A DNA stretch of 64,000 nucleotides, from NCBI GenBank assembly GCA_017591395.1, contig WEDG01000210.1, forward strand, positions 1 through 64,000, read 5' to 3'. A program made the translations under genes and the position numbers. Within the stretch, counting starts at the first letter, position 1, and every line of letters starts with the position of its first letter. Source of the DNA: Schistocephalus solidus (taxonomy: Eukaryota > Platyhelminthes > Cestoda > Diphyllobothriidea > Diphyllobothriidae). Shown here piece after piece: positions 1-11,184 of the stretch. Under the pieces are notes generated by a model. That model had not been told where the DNA came from, made no database searches, and was given only the letters and a program-made list of their open reading frames with translations.

Positions 1-639
1 TTTGTCAATTCTGGGAAAGACAGAAACCCCAGGAGGATTAAACCCGTTTAGTAGTCTCGTTTTGGACCGTCTGACGCGATTTACGGATGGGTGATATTGG
101 AGCATCCCTCGAATCATTTGAAACGCTGTGAAATTCCAACAGCTCACTAATTACGCTATGATGCCATTGCCTCGCGTGAATGAGTACCTGTCGGATCAGC
201 TGGGAACCTCTGATCTATGGACTGCATCGATATTTTGCACAGTGTCTATGAACCGTCCCCAACTATGGCCTCTCCCAGTACCATAAACCTACGCTTATAA
301 TTTTTTTCACAAAAACGTGGCTTGCTTTAAGCCAGGTCTCCTCCACGTTTCGAAAGCAGGTTCTTGTCTAGGTTGTGCAATTTAGCTATAAAAGTGCTTG
401 GTTAAACATCCTCGGTATTTGCGCATAGATTCACGAACTTACAGTATGTCCTACAGTATAGAGAAACACCAATGAGAAGAACATCTAGTAATAGTAGAAA
501 TAAAATTTTCTCTTTACTAAACTGCAAAAATGGTTGACACCTTGTTTCTGAAAATGGTTCTGGCTTTCGTTTGCTGGTGACGTACATCAGCAGATCGTTT
601 CGATGCGACACGCCCTATAGTTATTTGTACTTGTTTTAC
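1..639. other. no gene recognised
   Basis: No exon-like or transposon-like reading frame was recognised. Open frames here are short and unrelated to anything I know. Confidence 0.4.
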
Positions 640-765
640 CTCTGACCATACCTGATCTAGCCGATCTCGATTAAATCGCCGATTGTACCTCTCCACGCGT
701 TTGCAGCTGCAGGTCTGCACATATCAAACCATTCTCCCTTCTAGTAACGGGGACTAAGTACTGAA
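640..765. repeat. dispersed repeat, copy 1 (partner near 39.8 kb)
   Basis: The stretch with 'acctgatctagccgatctcg' recurs diverged at about 39,800-39,930 ('gcctgatttagccagtctcg'), in the same order and over roughly 120 bases, ending in a similar tctc..cgacgggga motif. Read on the minus strand it keeps a partly open frame, so it may be a fragment of a retroelement ORF or UTR. The family is unidentified. Confidence 0.5.
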
Positions 766-1184
766 TGTCTAGGAATCACCTCAGTGCCTCATGAAGGGCT
801 GTGTTGAGTCAGGTTTTAAATTGAGCTCACCATCGCCTTTATGTTAGCAACGACGTCGGATTGGTGACAGCAACACTAAATTTCATGGGGCAGATGATGA
901 AAAACGTCCCCAACCACCTCGATCCTCTTGGATGGCCTGAAGTGTCCTCGCGATATTGGCGCAGCGAGTTCCGACTGTCTTCTTCGAGGACAAGTCAGTA
1001 TAGTTCGCTCAAAGTGTGGTTCTCAGCCAGCGGTGGCTAAACCTCCATTTTACACTGAGCTTCCGCACCCCCAGCCCAGCGTTCACCATCGCATAAGAGA
1101 ACTGACTCGACAGCTGTGGGATACAGACGGGTCTTCATGGTGATTGAAAATATCATGTCAAGTTGACAGGAAAATTCTCCGTCT
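766..1184. other. no gene recognised
   Basis: Nothing recognisable on either strand. The + strand open frame near 928-1143 has no family resemblance. Confidence 0.35.
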
Positions 1185-1630
1185 TTAGCCACTGGGGTCT
1201 AAGGATGTTCGTGCTTTCTGGAATCCAATACAAAGAGTACTTTCCTGATCGAACGGTCTGACTCGCATACTACTCACTTGTGCCACTGGATCAGGCCTGC
1301 AGAACACACCGGTTCCCACGGGTGCCATAGCATGGATAAAATGTGGATGGGACATTTCAGCATGAGATTCCATTTAAATTTTGAGCTTTGCTTGTTCAAG
1401 GTTTTCTCTCGTAGAGTTATCCCTAAGTGTGAAGCATATGTTTCTATGTTTTCCATTCGATGTGCAGGCGGAAGGTGAAGGTCTTCAGGGAGTTGCATCT
1501 CCCGACCACATGTGAGAAAGAACGGGGTATGATGTGTGGTGGTATTTACCATGGATCGGTAGGTCAACATACCGGCTGGTATAGCGCAGTCCCAGGTGGA
1601 AGTATTGAAACGAATAGGCCTTCTCAGCAT
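1185..1630 (-). pseudogene. Ty3/Gypsy integrase C-terminal fragment (broken)
   Basis: The minus-strand frame ending at 1630 reads like the end of the retroviral-type integrase core of Ty3/Gypsy elements: a Tyr-Arg-Ser segment, then a Thr-Pro-Phe-Phe-Leu / Gly-Arg-Glu-rich stretch and Leu-Pro-Glu-Asp, the usual 'TPFFL..GRE..LP' signature. The frame shifts near 1370 and continues in a second minus-strand frame to 1185. It has the same orientation as the Gag and reverse transcriptase remnants at 4.8-7.0 kb, so it may be the tail of that element, separated by the CR1-like and zinc-finger element fragments at 1.66-4.4 kb. The integrase N-terminus and catalytic DDE part are missing. Confidence 0.6.
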
Positions 1631-1659
1631 TTATGCTCAGCTGAAATAACTGCAACTGC

Positions 1660-2045
1660 GCAGGTGTGGTCACCTTGTGAGGATAGACTACTAACGACAA
1701 CACAAACGAATCTTCTACGGAGATGTCGCCATGGGTTCTCGAAGAAAAGGAGGTCAAGTACGACGCTACAAGGACACTCTGAACACCTCTCTGAAGCAAC
1801 TGCAGATCAACCAGGCGACCTGGGAGTTCCTCACCCGAAACCGACTGGCTTGGAGAAGGACAGTGAAGACAGGGGCAGCAAACTAAGAAGCCAACAGGAT
1901 CCCCGCCACCAAAACCAAAAGAGCGGGCGCAAAATTCACCAGCGTCCCGGACCACCACCACCAATGTCCAGGCCCTTCCACCATGCCCGCGCTGTCAACG
2001 CACCTTCCACGCGCGAATCGGACATATTCAGACGCAATGCACCAG
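1660..2045 (+). mobile_element. 3' fragment of zinc-finger non-LTR retrotransposon
   Basis: The + strand encodes, with frameshifts, the same tail as the minus-strand element at 54.7-55.1 kb: an Arg-rich 'RRCRHGFS' stretch, '[19 protein letters not shown]' and an Ala/Lys-rich linker leading into one C2H2-like half finger near 1,975-2,040. It stops abruptly at about 2,045, where the endonuclease frame of a different element begins. This is a dead fragment joined to a CR1-like insertion. Confidence 0.6.
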
Positions 2046-4440
2046 GTGCTTATTGCTGGAGATTTCAATGCACCTACAGTAGACTTGGTAAATCTGCAAG
2101 TTGACGATGCGCGAACATCCTTCGACAGCAAGCTCATGGATCTCACTCTCGACCAACCTATGGTACAGAAGGTTAACATACCAACGACATTAAGAGAGAA
2201 CCAGAGAGCCAATTACCTAGAACAAGTATTTTTGAAGGACTTTTCAGGCGTTGATGAAGTGTATTCTATTTTACCCCTCGGTACGTGTGACCATAGTACG
2301 CTGCTGAGGGATTACTCACTTTATTCTCAGCGCCAGAATAGAACGGAAGGCAAGCGAAATATATAGAAGGCTGATTTTAACATGATGAAGAAATAACTGA
2401 TGTCCGTGATATGGGATTATTTGCTCAAAAAGAATCCAGAGGATGACTGGTGTTCGTTTAAGACGGCTTCACTCGATCTGATTGAACCCTTTTGTTCAGT
2501 GAAGGTGTAAATAATTACTAGTCACCCTGCCTGGTTATCAAGAGAACCTAACAGGTTCTTAAAGAAGCAAAATGAAAATGGAAGGTATTCAAGGAAACAG
2601 TATCAGCAGAACATTTCGAGTAATTTCATTACAAAAGAAATATTGTCGAAAAAATGATCTATCAGGCAAGGAAGAACAATAAATCAAAAATTATCCAGCA
2701 GGTGAAAAATAAGCCTAATAGTTATTCAATTATATCAATAGTTGATTAAAAAAACAAGGACCCAGCCACAGTACTTATGGATGGGAATGGTGTTGAAATT
2801 GTGAAAGTTGCGAGAAAGCCGAGCACTTGGGTCGGTTCTTTGCCTCAGTATTCACTAGAGAACCGGAACTTCAGCTTGACCACGACAACAGTAGTGTTAA
2901 AGACGCCGGTCTAGTGCTTGAATATATACTCTTCCCGGAACCTCTCGTGGATCGAGAACTGCAAAATCTCAAAGAAGCAAAGTCATCTGGTCCGGACGAT
3001 TTACCGGCAAAGTTCTTGAAAGAACTGGCTGGCGAACTCTCCAAACCACTAGCGCATATATTCAATTCGTCCTTTGAATCTGGGAAAACAGCCATCTGAA
3101 TGGAAGGCAGCAAATATATACCCCATATACAAGAGTGGGCCTCGATCTAATGTTATCGATTATCGACTTGTCTGTCTAAACTCTATTTGCTGGAAAATAA
3201 TAGAATCAATAAATAGGAAGGCAAACAGTAAGTTCCTTGAGGAAAACCGATTACTCACAGCGATCCAGTATGGCTTCAGACAGAATCGCTCTTGTCTTTC
3301 CAGTTAACTGCTCTCCACAGAGCAGTGGACTCCGCGCATGGCTCAAAGATGGTAGGGATTAAAGTAATATACACTGATTTCAAGAAGGCGTTTGACAGTG
3401 TCCCACACAAACGTCTTATCTACAAATTATCTGAAATTGGCATACCAGAAATGCTGCTGACATGGATCGCAGATTTTCTTACAGGATGATTGCAAATGGT
3501 GTGCATCGATACTTCAAAGTCAGCACTTTCGATGGTTTTGTGTGATGTCCCCAAGACTCCGTCTTAGGGCTGTTACTCTTCTTAGTGTACATGCACGACT
3601 GTGTCGACGACCTGGGTTGCAGCGCCGTCATGTTTGCAGACGATGTTGAATTGTGGAGGGTCATTCAGTCTGGTGCCGATAGGCACGTACTTCAAGAGAG
3701 TCTCAACCATCTTAGCAGCTGTTCTGCTCGATGGCTGTTAAATTATAACGTTGGAAAGTGTTTTGACCAATGAGGAGGATGATTCCTACCAATAACGTCT
3801 CAATGGGCAGCCCATTTAATTTTTTGAGGAACAAAAGGACCTCGGTGTTCTAATAAACTCCTCACTCAAACCATCTTCACCGTGTTTTTAGACAGCTAAT
3901 CACGCGATACAGGTTATATTGGCGCTCAGACGTGGATTTTTGCACATAGGTAAGAACTCTTCCGAAAGACCTACGGGGCATTTGTTAGATCTCACATTGA
4001 ATATGCCGTTCAGGCCTGGCGTCCGTGATTCTGGAAAAGGTTTATCTACAGCTGGATAGAGTGCAGGCGAGGGCTAAGAAGAAGGCCAAGAATACTAGTC
4101 ATCTGCCTTACGAAGCCAGACTGGCTGAACTTCATTTGTTTCCGTTCAATTACAGGCAACTACGTGGTTACCTCATCCAAACCTATTGGAATGTCAGAGA
4201 CCGCGAGTGTGCCCTAGAATTTGCTGACTTCTTCGAATTGGCTGGGACAGAACATCTGTGGGGTCATCCCTTTAAACTGCAGAGGATGTTGGTGCACACG
4301 GACGTCAGTCGGAACGCCTTTTGCAGAGGGTCGTTGGAGCCTGGAACGGACTTCCTGACGAGGTGGTCCTTTCAGAAACTGTTGACACATTCAAATGCAA
4401 CCTAGATACTCATTTGCTGAGAAACTATTGTGCATCTTAG
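2046..4440 (+). mobile_element. CR1/Jockey-like non-LTR retrotransposon, 5'-truncated and degraded (copy 1)
   Basis: The + strand carries, in order but in shifting frames, the end of an APE-type endonuclease ('AGDFNAP' at about 2,052, then SDH-like 'CDHSTLL'), reverse transcriptase fingers ('SSGPDDLPAKFL', about 2,980), palm motif A ('YTDFKKAFDSVPH', about 3,370-3,410), the catalytic 'MFADDVELW' (about 3,630) and the C-terminal domain ending near 4,437. At least five frame breaks and several stops separate the pieces, so it cannot be functional. The abrupt start inside the endonuclease is what target-primed reverse transcription leaves. The clade assignment rests on motif style only. Confidence 0.8.
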
Positions 4441-5024
4441 GAACATTGTGCCCGTAAAGGCAGCTTGAGGCTGGCCCACACATATCAATGACCTTAAATT
4501 TTTATTTTACAGATTTATTGCTGTAAGCGTTTATTCTTTTGAAATTTTGCATGTGAATAGAATGCTCAAGGGCGAAAGCCTAATTCCGTCAAAAAATCGC
4601 CGAAATGTGACTGGCTTAAATTATGTTAATGCTAGCATCACTTTGCGAGTCACACAGTAACGACGTTCGGCCTTAGTAAATGATCGACTGAGGTACTGGA
4701 TAATGCACTTAGTACCGTCGGGTTACCGCTGGGAGAGGACAGCGCCTATTGCATTACCACTAGCCTAAGTATCTAAGAAAAAGTTTCCAGCATCAGGGCT
4801 TATGTAAGAGTCAACTAAAATCAGAGAAGATAAAGTTTATCCTTCAGCGTATGGACGTGGGTAGCACAGTCAGTAGCCAAATTAAATTGGACATCTTTCT
4901 GTGTCAGCTTGTGGAAGAGACTTGCAATGTGGACATAGTCTTTGATAAAACGGCGATAGTACGAGGGAAGTCCTTAATAACTTCGAAACTCGGATACATC
5001 TGTGGGAGTAAGCCAGTCACGAAT

Positions 5025-5850
5025 TTACCTTACCTTTTCCTCATCGGTCTCTATGCCGGTGGCAGAGACGACATGGCCTAGAAATTTGACACGCGGCTTG
5101 ATAAAGTTACACTTACTCGGCTTTAAAGTGAGACCAGCCTGCCTGAGGCTGTCGAACACAGCCCGAGGATTATCGAGGTTGTTTTTAAAATCCTTGCCAA
5201 AGAGAATAATATCGTCCATGTATACAAGACACGAGTTTGGAATCAACTGGAAAAGGACCTGATTCATTAACCGCTGGAAAGTGCTAGGGGCATTTGCCAA
5301 CCCGAAATGCATTTTCTCAAACTCGTAGAGGCCTGAGGGGACAGCGAAAGCCGTCATGTTCTCTACCAGCGGGTCTCACTTCCACCTGCCAGTAGCCAGA
5401 AGCTAAATCAATTGTTGAAAACATGGTGTTACCGGCGAGGGTGTATTAAGTCACGTCAGTTCGAGGAAATGGAAAAGAATCTTTCTTAGTCAAGCTGTTG
5501 AGTTTTCTATAGCCAATGCATAATCGAATTAAGCCGTCTTTTTCCCTTACAAGCACTATCGGTGACGACCAGGGAAAATGAGATGGCCGGATAATATTGC
5601 GGCTGAGCATATCGCTTATAAGCGCATCCGATTCATTCTGGTCAAAGATTGGCAGCCACCTAGGTGGGACCCGGATGTGTCGTGCGTCCTCCATGTCAAT
5701 GCAATGCTCCACCGCATTCTTCCTATCCATAGACTTCCCATCCCAGTCAAAGATGTCTTTAAATTCTTCAACTAAATCACCTAGCCTCTTGGTCATGTTC
5801 TGATCAAGATGCATCGGAATGAGTTCCTTAGCATTAAAGCAACTGTCCAC
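5025..5850 (-). pseudogene. Ty3/Gypsy reverse transcriptase (split by frameshift)
   Basis: The 5,850-5,446 frame contains the N-terminal fingers, with 'WSSPIVLVREKDG' and 'RLCIGYRKLN' (consensus R.C.DYR.LN; the Asp is replaced by Gly). The 5,357-5,025 frame carries 'GLANAPSTFQRLMN' and the catalytic 'YMDD' followed by a Leu/Phe-rich hairpin and 'KCNFIKPRVKFLGHVVS'. The order and spacing match Ty3/Gypsy Pol. The frame is lost around 5,360-5,450, and a stop follows at about 5,022, after which the same protein continues in pieces to about 4,830. Confidence 0.8.
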
Positions 5851-6443
5851 ACAGGTAACCTGGATGGTCTAGGAACTCGGGGAAGAATGGGAACCTTAGC
5901 AGAGGCTGTGTGCAGAACGTGCCTACTGGAATCTACGGCACATTTAAACTTATTTAAAAAATCAACAACAATTATACAATCCCACGTTTTATCTGGGAAG
6001 ACAATGAATTGGTGGGTAAAACTAACTCAATCTTAATCCACGAGAAATTCTGTCAGACCACTATGCCTGAGGATAGCACCGTTTGCCGTGTGAAGGTTAA
6101 CGTTAGGCCTATCACTCTACCGAAATTTAGTCTGGACTGTTAGGAAAGGTTCCTGACCTACTAACGATTAACCAGCACCAGAATCTACTTAACATGAAAG
6201 AAAAGTGTTACCTACTGTAACTCAGACTAAAAGGTGAAAAGTAAAGCCTAAACATGACATGACTGTATCAGGAACAAGATATTACTCTCAATCACTGGGT
6301 CAATGGCCTAAATAGTGTGACAGGCTTTGGGCCGGTTTGTTCGTCGGGTCTAGGGCCAACGCCAGTTGTTTCGGTGGGGATAGGAGCCACAGGAACAGGG
6401 CTGCGAAGGCCATTTGGGTGGCGGCGTCGTGAGAGGAGGGCGG

Positions 6444-7038
6444 CTAGATGGCTGTGACACTGAACAGCGACCGCTGTGGTTGTTCGCAGTCGGCCTGAAG
6501 AACTTTCTCTTCATGAACTAGGGCGAAAGCCTTGTCAAAGGGCTGACAGCCCGTTCGCAGAAGGGCCATTCGGAAATGAGGGTCACGGACTCCATCAAAG
6601 AAATGCTCCAGCACCCGAGTGTTCAGGGCTGTTGCGTCCATGGTGTGCAAAGCCTTCCGACCGAGGATTTGAAGAGCTTGCTGGAAGTCATTTACTGAAT
6701 CCCCCGGGTGTTGGAAACGACGTTGGAAGTCCGATTGCAAGACCTAAGATGTTCGGAACTCAAAGGCTATCGCGAAGGCCGTCAAGGACAACCGAAGGGG
6801 TTGAGGCCACCGAGATATCAGCTGAACGGGCGCGATCGTGGATCTTTTCGTCCAGTGGAGCTAGGATGGCCCCACTCTGCACCTTTGCATTGTCACTTTG
6901 AAGGTAGGCTTTGCAACGGGCCTCCCAACTAGCAAACTCCGTGAAACGTGTAAGCTTATCTGACAAGTGCGCAGAGTACTGGGACACACCGAGCTTCTGC
7001 AGCTCCTTGATGAGATTCCCCACTAGGTTGTCGTCCAT
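6444..7038 (-). pseudogene. Gag of Ty3/Gypsy element (frameshifted)
   Basis: Two minus-strand frames, 7,038-6,760 and 6,740-6,444, together give a capsid-like protein. The first opens with ATG and holds a 'FTEFASWEARCKAYL' stretch; the second has 'FQRRFQHPGDSVNDF', typical of the Gag region that organises capsid in invertebrate Gypsy elements, and ends shortly after a Gln/Arg-rich stretch. The two are offset by a frame shift near 6,750. No CCHC zinc knuckle was seen downstream. Confidence 0.6.
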
Positions 7039-8037
7039 CTGGAAAAAGTATCGCTCTCACATATTTGGTATTTGCCCATAATAAGTTAGCTGTGATAAAG
7101 GAAGGGAAAGGAAGAGGTTAGTGAATACAATATACTAACAACCTTAGTACAATGAGAAGCTAGGGAAAGGGAGGAAACCAAGATACCAAAATAACCTAAA
7201 TCCAAAGGGATAATTTCCAAAACGGATCAAGCAGGAGCGAAGGACGGGCTGCAATGAGGATTCCTGATCGCCAGGCTTGGCCGCAAATGGGGGTTCCTTG
7301 ATTTCATTCCTCACCCGTATTGATAACTTCTCAAATGTCTAGGTCGGATCACATCGGTGAGGCTTGGTTGAGATGTATTGTGGAAGAGAGCTTTCATAAA
7401 CTTAAGCTTCATATAATTTCCCTTAATTAATATTAAAGCTGTATTATTATGCTTTAAACGTTTATAAGAAACCTAAATCCTGTTTAAGTGCAAGACGTAC
7501 AAATATGATGAAGAATCCTGTGCGCGCCCCTTAAGGGACAAATGGTTATAGAACTTCCTACCAGAAACACGTGGTTAGAACTTTGTACACTATAGACCCT
7601 ACCAGTCATGGCCACTTCAATAGAGGAGACAAGAAGGGGATTCGCCCACATCGACTTTTAAGCTGTATTTACCATATGATCAGGCTTGTCGCAAAGACTT
7701 GAGAAGGTTTCAGTGTTTGAAGTTAAACTCAAAAAAGACAATAATTACAAGATAACATAAAGTTTAAGCGTAGTTATTGTGGACCGAATTAAACTGCTTA
7801 TGATTGCTTTGTTAAATCAGTCATTTGGAGGGCATTTATGTATCAAGCGTGATCCAAGCTTTTCTGTGTGACTTTTAAAATTGACTTATTGGTCCCAAAG
7901 CTGTTGATACTGAGGTAGGTGATCCAGTGGCCTGGATATGTTTAATAAGATAATTTGGTAAGTTGTGCCTTTATATTTCATTTTAAACTGCTCTAGTTAA
8001 ATGTAAAACATTTACGGTAATTTTAGTATTTCACTGA
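7039..8037. other. AT-rich stretch, no gene recognised
   Basis: This is where the 5' LTR of the minus-strand Gypsy element would be expected, but I could not identify LTR ends or a primer-binding site. No other feature is supported. Confidence 0.35.
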
Positions 8038-8850
8038 ATGTTAAAAATGCCCTTATATACTTTATATATCGTGTTCTGTTGTCCATGCAAAGTAACGATG
8101 AAGCGGAAATATTACGGAATCAAGCGGAGCACCGTGTTTAGGCGGATATGGCGCGCAAAGCTGGCGTATTATGTCGCGACCGAAGTAGCAGATCGTCCTT
8201 CGCCATCCTTGTTGTCGGCGTTATATCCCTCACCAGAGCCTGAAATGCCTGAACTTTTTTCCAAAGTTTTAACTGTTAGGTTTTCAGGCCCTGTTCGTGT
8301 AAGTTGGAATGCAGAATCGATAGGGTCGACGGATCACAAGAGCGAATTACAAGGCAGATGTTTCCTCGTGGACTTGCAGGACGTCTATCTGAAGACGAAC
8401 ATGCCGCAAGCAACTGTTGAAGCTTTTTGGACATGCTCTGACTTTACTATCCAGAATTTCCAAAGGACCCAAGAACGCTTCTTTCTACTCCATGTACTTG
8501 CATTACCAAGGTCCTGAAGGACGAGAGCTATGTCCACCTGGGCCTTGGACGTGGTTTGCTGGATGAGCTGAACCGCCGGCAAGCAACTAAAATTCCTGAA
8601 ATGGGAATCCAATTGCACACAGATGAGAAGAAGTTGTTCAAAGGATCAGGACAATGCCTCTAGCAAATATATGCTCGGATAAACTACCGTTTGCGGTAGG
8701 TGTCTTCTCTGGGTTCGGCAAGCCGGTGCCGCTCGATGCTTTTCTGGGAGATTGCCTCGAGGCAGCAACTAGCCAGCTGATTGATGAACCTGTTTTTATT
8801 TCGTTGCGTGTTAATGAGCTCTGGGTTTCATTTTTCTGTCCTTTAAAATA
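8038..8850 (+). pseudogene. transposase-like domesticated/decayed ORF
   Basis: A 159-codon frame (8,038-8,517) with a basic N-terminal segment ('MKRKYYGIKRSTVFRR') is followed, after frame breaks, by 'GIQLHTDEKKLFKGSGQ' near 8,600-8,650 and by a frame (8,654-8,840) reading 'FAVGVFSGFGKPVPLDAFL'. This resembles the 'HIDG.PLFKSS..Q.WPIL..V..GF.GKP' core of proteins annotated in many invertebrates as transposase-domain containing. A possible continuation ('GYCGLQCAFFKG') appears at about 9,490 on the other side of the SINE block, as if that block inserted into the gene. Family recognition is from memory of the motif only. Confidence 0.4.
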
Positions 8851-8859
8851 TGTTCGAAC

Positions 8860-8861
<2 letters not shown>

Positions 8862-8912
<51 letters not shown>
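8862..8912. repeat. (TA)n microsatellite
   Basis: About 50 bases of alternating TA with one interrupting C at 8,891. It adjoins the 3' end of the minus-strand SINE and may be its tail. Confidence 0.9.
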
Positions 8913-8913
<1 letters not shown>

Positions 8914-9180
8914 GATAGTGTGGGGCTCACCGATCTGCTTAATGAACATGTATGTTCCGTTGTGCCCTGGAGCTCATACTAGAGCTCTCGCAGGCGGTCG
9001 CATAGCGACGTGTAGCATATGATGAAATGGAACCGACAAGGGAGACCGGAATGGCTATTTCTGGCTTATTAGCCGTCATCAGCCAGTCATACCCAATCCC
9101 AAGTGTGGCACACCTGGGATTCGAACCCGGGACCTTTGGTATTTGAGTCGAACGCTCTACCATTGAGCCACGGGCTCGTT
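8913..9180 (-). mobile_element. tRNA-derived SINE, complete copy
   Basis: Read on the minus strand, a tRNA-like head (about 9,178-9,105) carries a pol III A box ('TGGCTCAATGGTAG') and a B box ('GGTTCGAATCC'). It is followed by a conserved core ('GACGGCTAATAAGCCAGAAA') and a tail containing 'AGATCGGTGAGCC'. The 3' end abuts the (TA)n tract. Related copies lie at 9,195-9,361, 22.2-22.8 kb and 58.1-58.4 kb. Confidence 0.75.
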
Positions 9181-9194
9181 GCTTTGTCGGTTGC

Positions 9195-9361
9195 GTACGG
9201 GAATATGATGATAGTGTGTGGCTCACCGATCTGCTTAAGGAACATTTATGTTCCGTTGTACCCTGGAACTCAGCCTAGAGTACTCACAGGCAGTCGCATA
9301 GCGACATTTAGCATATGTTGTTAATGTGGAACAGACAAAGACAAGGGAGACCGGAATGGCC
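9195..9361 (-). mobile_element. tRNA-derived SINE, tail-only second copy
   Basis: Repeats the tail half of the adjacent SINE almost base for base ('gctcaccgatctgctta', 'gtcgcatagcgac', 'agggagaccggaatggc') in the same orientation, but the tRNA-like head is missing and replaced by a second (TA)n run. Confidence 0.7.

Positions 9362-9363
<2 letters not shown>

Positions 9364-9425
<62 letters not shown>
9364..9425. repeat. (TA)n microsatellite
   Basis: About 62 bases of uninterrupted TA. Confidence 0.9.
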
Positions 9426-9427
<2 letters not shown>

Positions 9428-9439
9428 ATGTTCGAACAT

Positions 9440-9889
9440 GGGGTTCTTCTCGACTGTATGTCAACCTGATAGGAAAATTGCTGGAAATTATCGGATACTG
9501 TGGCCTACAATGTGCTTTCTTCAAGGGGAGAAGTACCTATACGGGTTTTAGCCGTCATTTACTCACTGTGCGTTCCTTATTGTTTTCAGTGCAATTGCCT
9601 CTATTCTGTCTGAATGCAGTGTATGAGGCGCTGTTATTGGTCCGGTGTAGCGTCCGAGGATGTCATGGATAGCACACACCGTGGAATACATCACTTGAAA
9701 TAGCTTCCGATCATGTACTGCTGACAGAATCGTTAAACACTTTATCAAGTACACATGTATAGATCGAAGGAGCGAATAAGTTTATAGCGTAAAGGATCCA
9801 TGTTAACGGTAACAAAGGATAGAACAATGGAAGGGAGTAGAAGGACACAAACTTATATCGAGGAACTGTAAAATAGATCCGTTTGGAGT
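9440..9889. other. possible continuation of transposase-like pseudogene, otherwise unassigned
   Basis: The first 150 bases may continue the pseudogene interrupted at 8,850. The remainder shows nothing recognisable. Confidence 0.25.
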
Positions 9890-10140
9890 GGGGGATAGTT
9901 ACGAATGATCAGTCAGATACCCGGTGAGGAGTGCAGCGCTGTCGGCAACTGCTGGTGAGGGTCGTGGAGAGGCTGACGGTAAGGGACATGCGAGACGGAA
10001 TGAGAGCGATAACGTGGGAAAGCTATCAGTAATAGGGAGAGAAAGAACACTGACCAACGATGACATCCTTTCCTATCCGGGATCCGCGCGAGAAGTGTTC
10101 CTAGTACATTCAAACAATTCTATCGGTTTCGTCGTCCGGT
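9890..10140 (-). repeat. isolated 3' end of a CR1-like element (minus orientation)
   Basis: Matches 48,540-48,810 over about 250 bases, including 'gatccgcgcgagaagtgttc' against 'gatccatgcgaaaagtgttc' and the following 'cattcaaacaattct'. At 48.5-48.8 kb this sequence lies directly beyond the C-terminal coding end of a minus-strand CR1-like element, so here it is best read as a heavily 5'-truncated insertion of the same family. Confidence 0.5.
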
Positions 10141-10189
10141 ACACCGGCGCACCCTGCCCTACCCCCTCCCCATCCCTCGCTCTGGAAGC

Positions 10190-10345
10190 CTGAAAAATAT
10201 CGATTTTTCGTCGCCGAAGTTCTTCGTCCGGCGCAGCCGTCTCACTGGCGGAAATGAAGACACGGACCGACAATTATGCTGAAAATGCCTGGGCTTACGT
10301 ACTGCAGGAATCACCGGGGGTGAGGGAGTGATGATGTGGCTGCTT
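10190..10345. repeat. dispersed repeat, first of two nearby copies
   Basis: Shares 'cgaagttcttcgtccggcgc', a following 'cgtctcactgg' and the 'gaatcaccgggggtgaggg' block with 10,800-10,930, same orientation, diverged by perhaps 25-30%. The family is unknown. Confidence 0.5.
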
Positions 10346-10799
10346 GCTACCTTACGCAACAATCGGCTGCCGAAGGAACATTTGTAATACCAATTTTCTA
10401 TCCAGGTGATTCCCTCTCCACCAAGGTTATTTTTTAAAAGATGGAGCTTATAACCCAGAACGCATTACAAAACATTGACACAAATACAGGACCCTCCTTC
10501 GACTACCTAAAAGCGGCCCAATCACCCTGATATCAGGATCGCTGGAAAATTCCTAGAATTTAAGTCCCTTAAAGCTACATCAGTAACGGGAGGTCTGCAT
10601 AACTATTTTCGGCCTAGCTGTGATTGCACTCTCCTCTCTGCCCTCCGAGTGCAGAATACGGGGCGCTATTTTCTGTTGCCCCCATAAGGGTTATTGTTCG
10701 GTTTACCCGAGGCTCGGCTCTGTAGTTAAACGTGTGCTCAGACATGCTTTGCGCGGGCCGACACACGCTGACCCCAGAGGCTGCGCTTGAGTAGCCTTA

Positions 10800-10930
10800 G
10801 TCGATAGATTTTGTTGTTTTCGAAGTTCTTCATCCGGCACAGGCGTCTGACCGGTAAAAATGATTATATAGGCCGACGAGTACGCTGGACATACCCTGGA
10901 ATCATCTGGGGCGTGGGAGTGCTAGTGAAA
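10800..10930. repeat. dispersed repeat, second nearby copy
   Basis: Diverged partner of 10,190-10,345 ('cgaagttcttcatccggcac', 'gaatcatctggggcgtggga'). Confidence 0.5.
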
Positions 10931-11137
10931 CTGTTTTGTCGGACTCGGAAAGGCTGCATTTTGCGCAGCCCTGTGAACTGTGTAGAGGTGCACGACTGGC
11001 CGAAGGTAACGTATCGTGTGCTGGGTTGTCATTTTACGCTATCGATGTAAATTTCGTGGAACTGTTTTGCTATCAGCGCAGTAGGACACGCGCACGCACC
11101 GACTGCATGCCTACGCAGGCCTGAGGTGCACCTCTCT

Positions 11138-11184
11138 ACAACAACAACAACAACAACTACTACTACTACTACTACTACTACTAC
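11138..11184. repeat. compound microsatellite (CAA)n(CTA)n
   Basis: About six CAA units followed directly by about nine CTA units. Confidence 0.95.

Larger units (their letters stand above)
4830..7038 (-). mobile_element. Ty3/Gypsy LTR retrotransposon internal region (degenerate Gag-Pol)
   Basis: Read on the minus strand from 7,038 down: Gag, a decayed protease region (about 6,300-5,850), reverse transcriptase, and the start of the connection/RNase H region to about 4,830. RNase H and integrase do not follow directly; an integrase tail in the same orientation is at 1.2-1.6 kb. No clear LTR or primer-binding site was found upstream of Gag (7.04-8.0 kb). Frames are broken between domains. Confidence 0.75.

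Noticed and set aside
7039..8037. 5' LTR of the 4.8-7.0 kb Gypsy element
   Set aside because: No terminal TG..CA repeat pair or primer-binding site could be identified.
8862..9425. Frames with long Tyr-Ile runs
   Set aside because: Translation of the (TA)n tracts.
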